Shown here: positions 40,699-41,472 of the stretch, piece after piece
How the letters are laid out: every line of letters starts with the position of its first letter
Position numbering within the stretch: the stretch's first letter is position 1
Assembly (NCBI GenBank): GCA_003151595.1
Contig: PLXW01000038.1
Location: 62,812 to 104,283, forward strand
Direction of reading: 5' to 3'
Length of the DNA: 41,472 bases
Source of the DNA: Myxococcales bacterium
GTDB taxonomy: Bacteria > Myxococcota > Polyangia > Polyangiales > Polyangiaceae
Notes under the pieces: generated by a model
Seen by the model: only the letters and a program-made list of their open reading frames with translations
What the model was told of the DNA's origin: nothing
Databases searched by the model: none
Made by a program: the position numbers and the translations under genes

Positions 40699-41472
40699 TT
40701 AGTGCCCCTCGCCTTCCTTCATCGCCGCCGTCATCGCCAGCAGCGTCTTCTTCGCATCGCCGAGCACCATCATCGTGTTCCCGAGGAAGAACAGCTCGTT
40801 CTCCACGCCGCTGAAGCCCGCGTTCATGCTGCGCTTCAGGACGAGGATCGATCGTGATTGCTCCACATTGAAGACCGGCATGCCATAGATCGGGCTCGAC
40901 GGGTCCTTCTTCGCGGCGGGGTTCACGACGTCGTTCGCGCCGACCACGAGCACGGCGTCGGTGCGGGCGAAGTCGTCGTTGATCATGTCGAGGTCGAAGA
41001 GGTCGTCGTAGGGGACGTTCGCTTCGGCCAGGAGCACGTTCATGTGGCCCGGCATGCGGCCGGCGACGGGGTGAATCGCGTACTTCACGTCTACGCCGCG
41101 CTTCTGGAGAACGGCGGCGAGATCGCGAACGGCGTGCTGCGCTTGCGACACGGCCATGCCGTAACCCGGGACGACGATGACCGACTGCGACGCTTTGAGC
41201 ACGGCGGCGGCGTCGTCGATCGTCGCTTCGTTGAACGCGCGCGCGGCTCCGCCCGCGGCCGTGGCCGTCGGTTCGATCTGCGTACCGAACGCGCCGAAGA
41301 GGACGTTCGCGAACGAGCGGTTCATCGCCTTGCTCATGAGGAGCGAGAGCAAGAGTCCCGACGAGCCGTCGAGCGCGCCGCAGATGATGAGGATGTTGCT
41401 CTTGATGGCGAAGCCCGTCGCCGCCGCCGCGAGCCCGGCGTACGAGTTGAGCAGCGAGATCACGACCGGCAT
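40699..41472 (-). CDS. pntB: NAD(P) transhydrogenase subunit beta, C-terminal part
   Basis: 257 residues visible; the gene continues beyond the right edge, since the first residues (MPVVISLLNSYAGLAAAATGF) correspond to the middle of PntB. The end of the membrane domain is followed by the NADP-binding domain III: VPGYGMAVSQAQ, KYAIHPVAGRMPGHMNVLLAEA, the VIGAND-like VVGANDVVNPAA, and GMPVFNVEQSRSILVLKRSM. PntAB couples hydride transfer between NADH and NADP to proton flow across the inner membrane. PntA would be expected upstream, outside the window. Confidence 0.96.
   Translation of the reverse strand: MPVVISLLNSYAGLAAAATGFAIKSNILIICGALDGSSGLLLSLLMSKAMNRSFANVLFGAFGTQIEPTATAAGGAARAFNEATIDDAAAVLKASQSVIVVPGYGMAVSQAQHAVRDLAAVLQKRGVDVKYAIHPVAGRMPGHMNVLLAEANVPYDDLFDLDMINDDFARTDAVLVVGANDVVNPAAKKDPSSPIYGMPVFNVEQSRSILVLKRSMNAGFSGVENELFFLGNTMMVLGDAKKTLLAMTAAMKEGEGH

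Noticed and set aside
1..41472. CRISPR arrays, insertion sequences and prophage genes
   Set aside because: No regularly spaced repeats with unique spacers, no transposase and no phage genes were seen.

Overview
The window looks like chromosomal DNA of a high-GC myxobacterium (Myxococcota, probably class Polyangia). The support is a GC content near 70% in genes, many lipoproteins with Asp/Gly/Ser/Pro-rich linkers, a cysteine-rich beta-propeller surface lipoprotein, and a five-gene operon whose central gene has the domain order of the myxobacterial ether-lipid enzyme ElbD. The assignment rests on gene content only; there is no rRNA or other marker here.

Layout. 0-1 kb: a 42-bp tandem repeat and a two-gene nucleotidyltransferase module on the minus strand. 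1-6.2 kb: a DUF4266 lipoprotein, a TPR/DUF3570 outer-membrane protein and c-type-cytochrome-like lipoproteins, probably one redox/outer-membrane locus. 6.2-11.1 kb: dispersed palindromic repeats, a DisA/DAC-like protein translationally coupled to a VapB-like antitoxin, and a divergent MFS exporter/LysR pair with a T-N11-A operator. 11.1-20.2 kb: HAD phosphatase, LarA-like protein, ElbD-like giant enzyme, SDR and lipid kinase, all coupled by overlaps or very short gaps, behind a promoter region with two TGACAC-type palindromes. 20.2-24.7 kb: two lipoproteins, an FMN reductase and an SDR/NTF2-like pair. 24.8-30.2 kb: HEAT protein, EVE-domain protein, metallophosphoesterase, MpaB/Lcp-type oxygenase and TerB-like protein. 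30.2-35.8 kb: a P450 with a divergent TetR regulator and two tandem operator copies, then a formylglycine-generating-enzyme-like protein, a small lipoprotein, an Mpo1-like membrane protein and a second metallophosphoesterase. 38.6-41.5 kb: prolidase, an unknown protein and the 3' part of pntB.

The most unusual part is 35.8-38.58 kb, about 2.8 kb with no credible protein gene. It starts with three 21-bp iteron-like repeats and a perfect DnaA box inside AT-rich DNA. It continues with about 2.4 kb of lower-GC sequence (about 62% in five rows I counted) that folds into many plus-strand hairpins, several with UUCG, GNRA or CUUG loops. It ends in a textbook intrinsic terminator 25 bases before the prolidase gene. 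My reading is a very long structured non-coding RNA; an origin-like element at its 5' side is a second, partly independent possibility.

Three families of dispersed palindromes run through the window and touch genes: a CCCCTCTCCC/GGGAGAGGGG element (1.0, 8.7 and 13.6 kb; the last is translated as the N-terminus of the ElbD-like protein), a TCATCCTGAG element (6.3 and 30.3 kb; the latter supplies the P450 stop codon), and a train of hairpins with GAA loops (40.6 kb).
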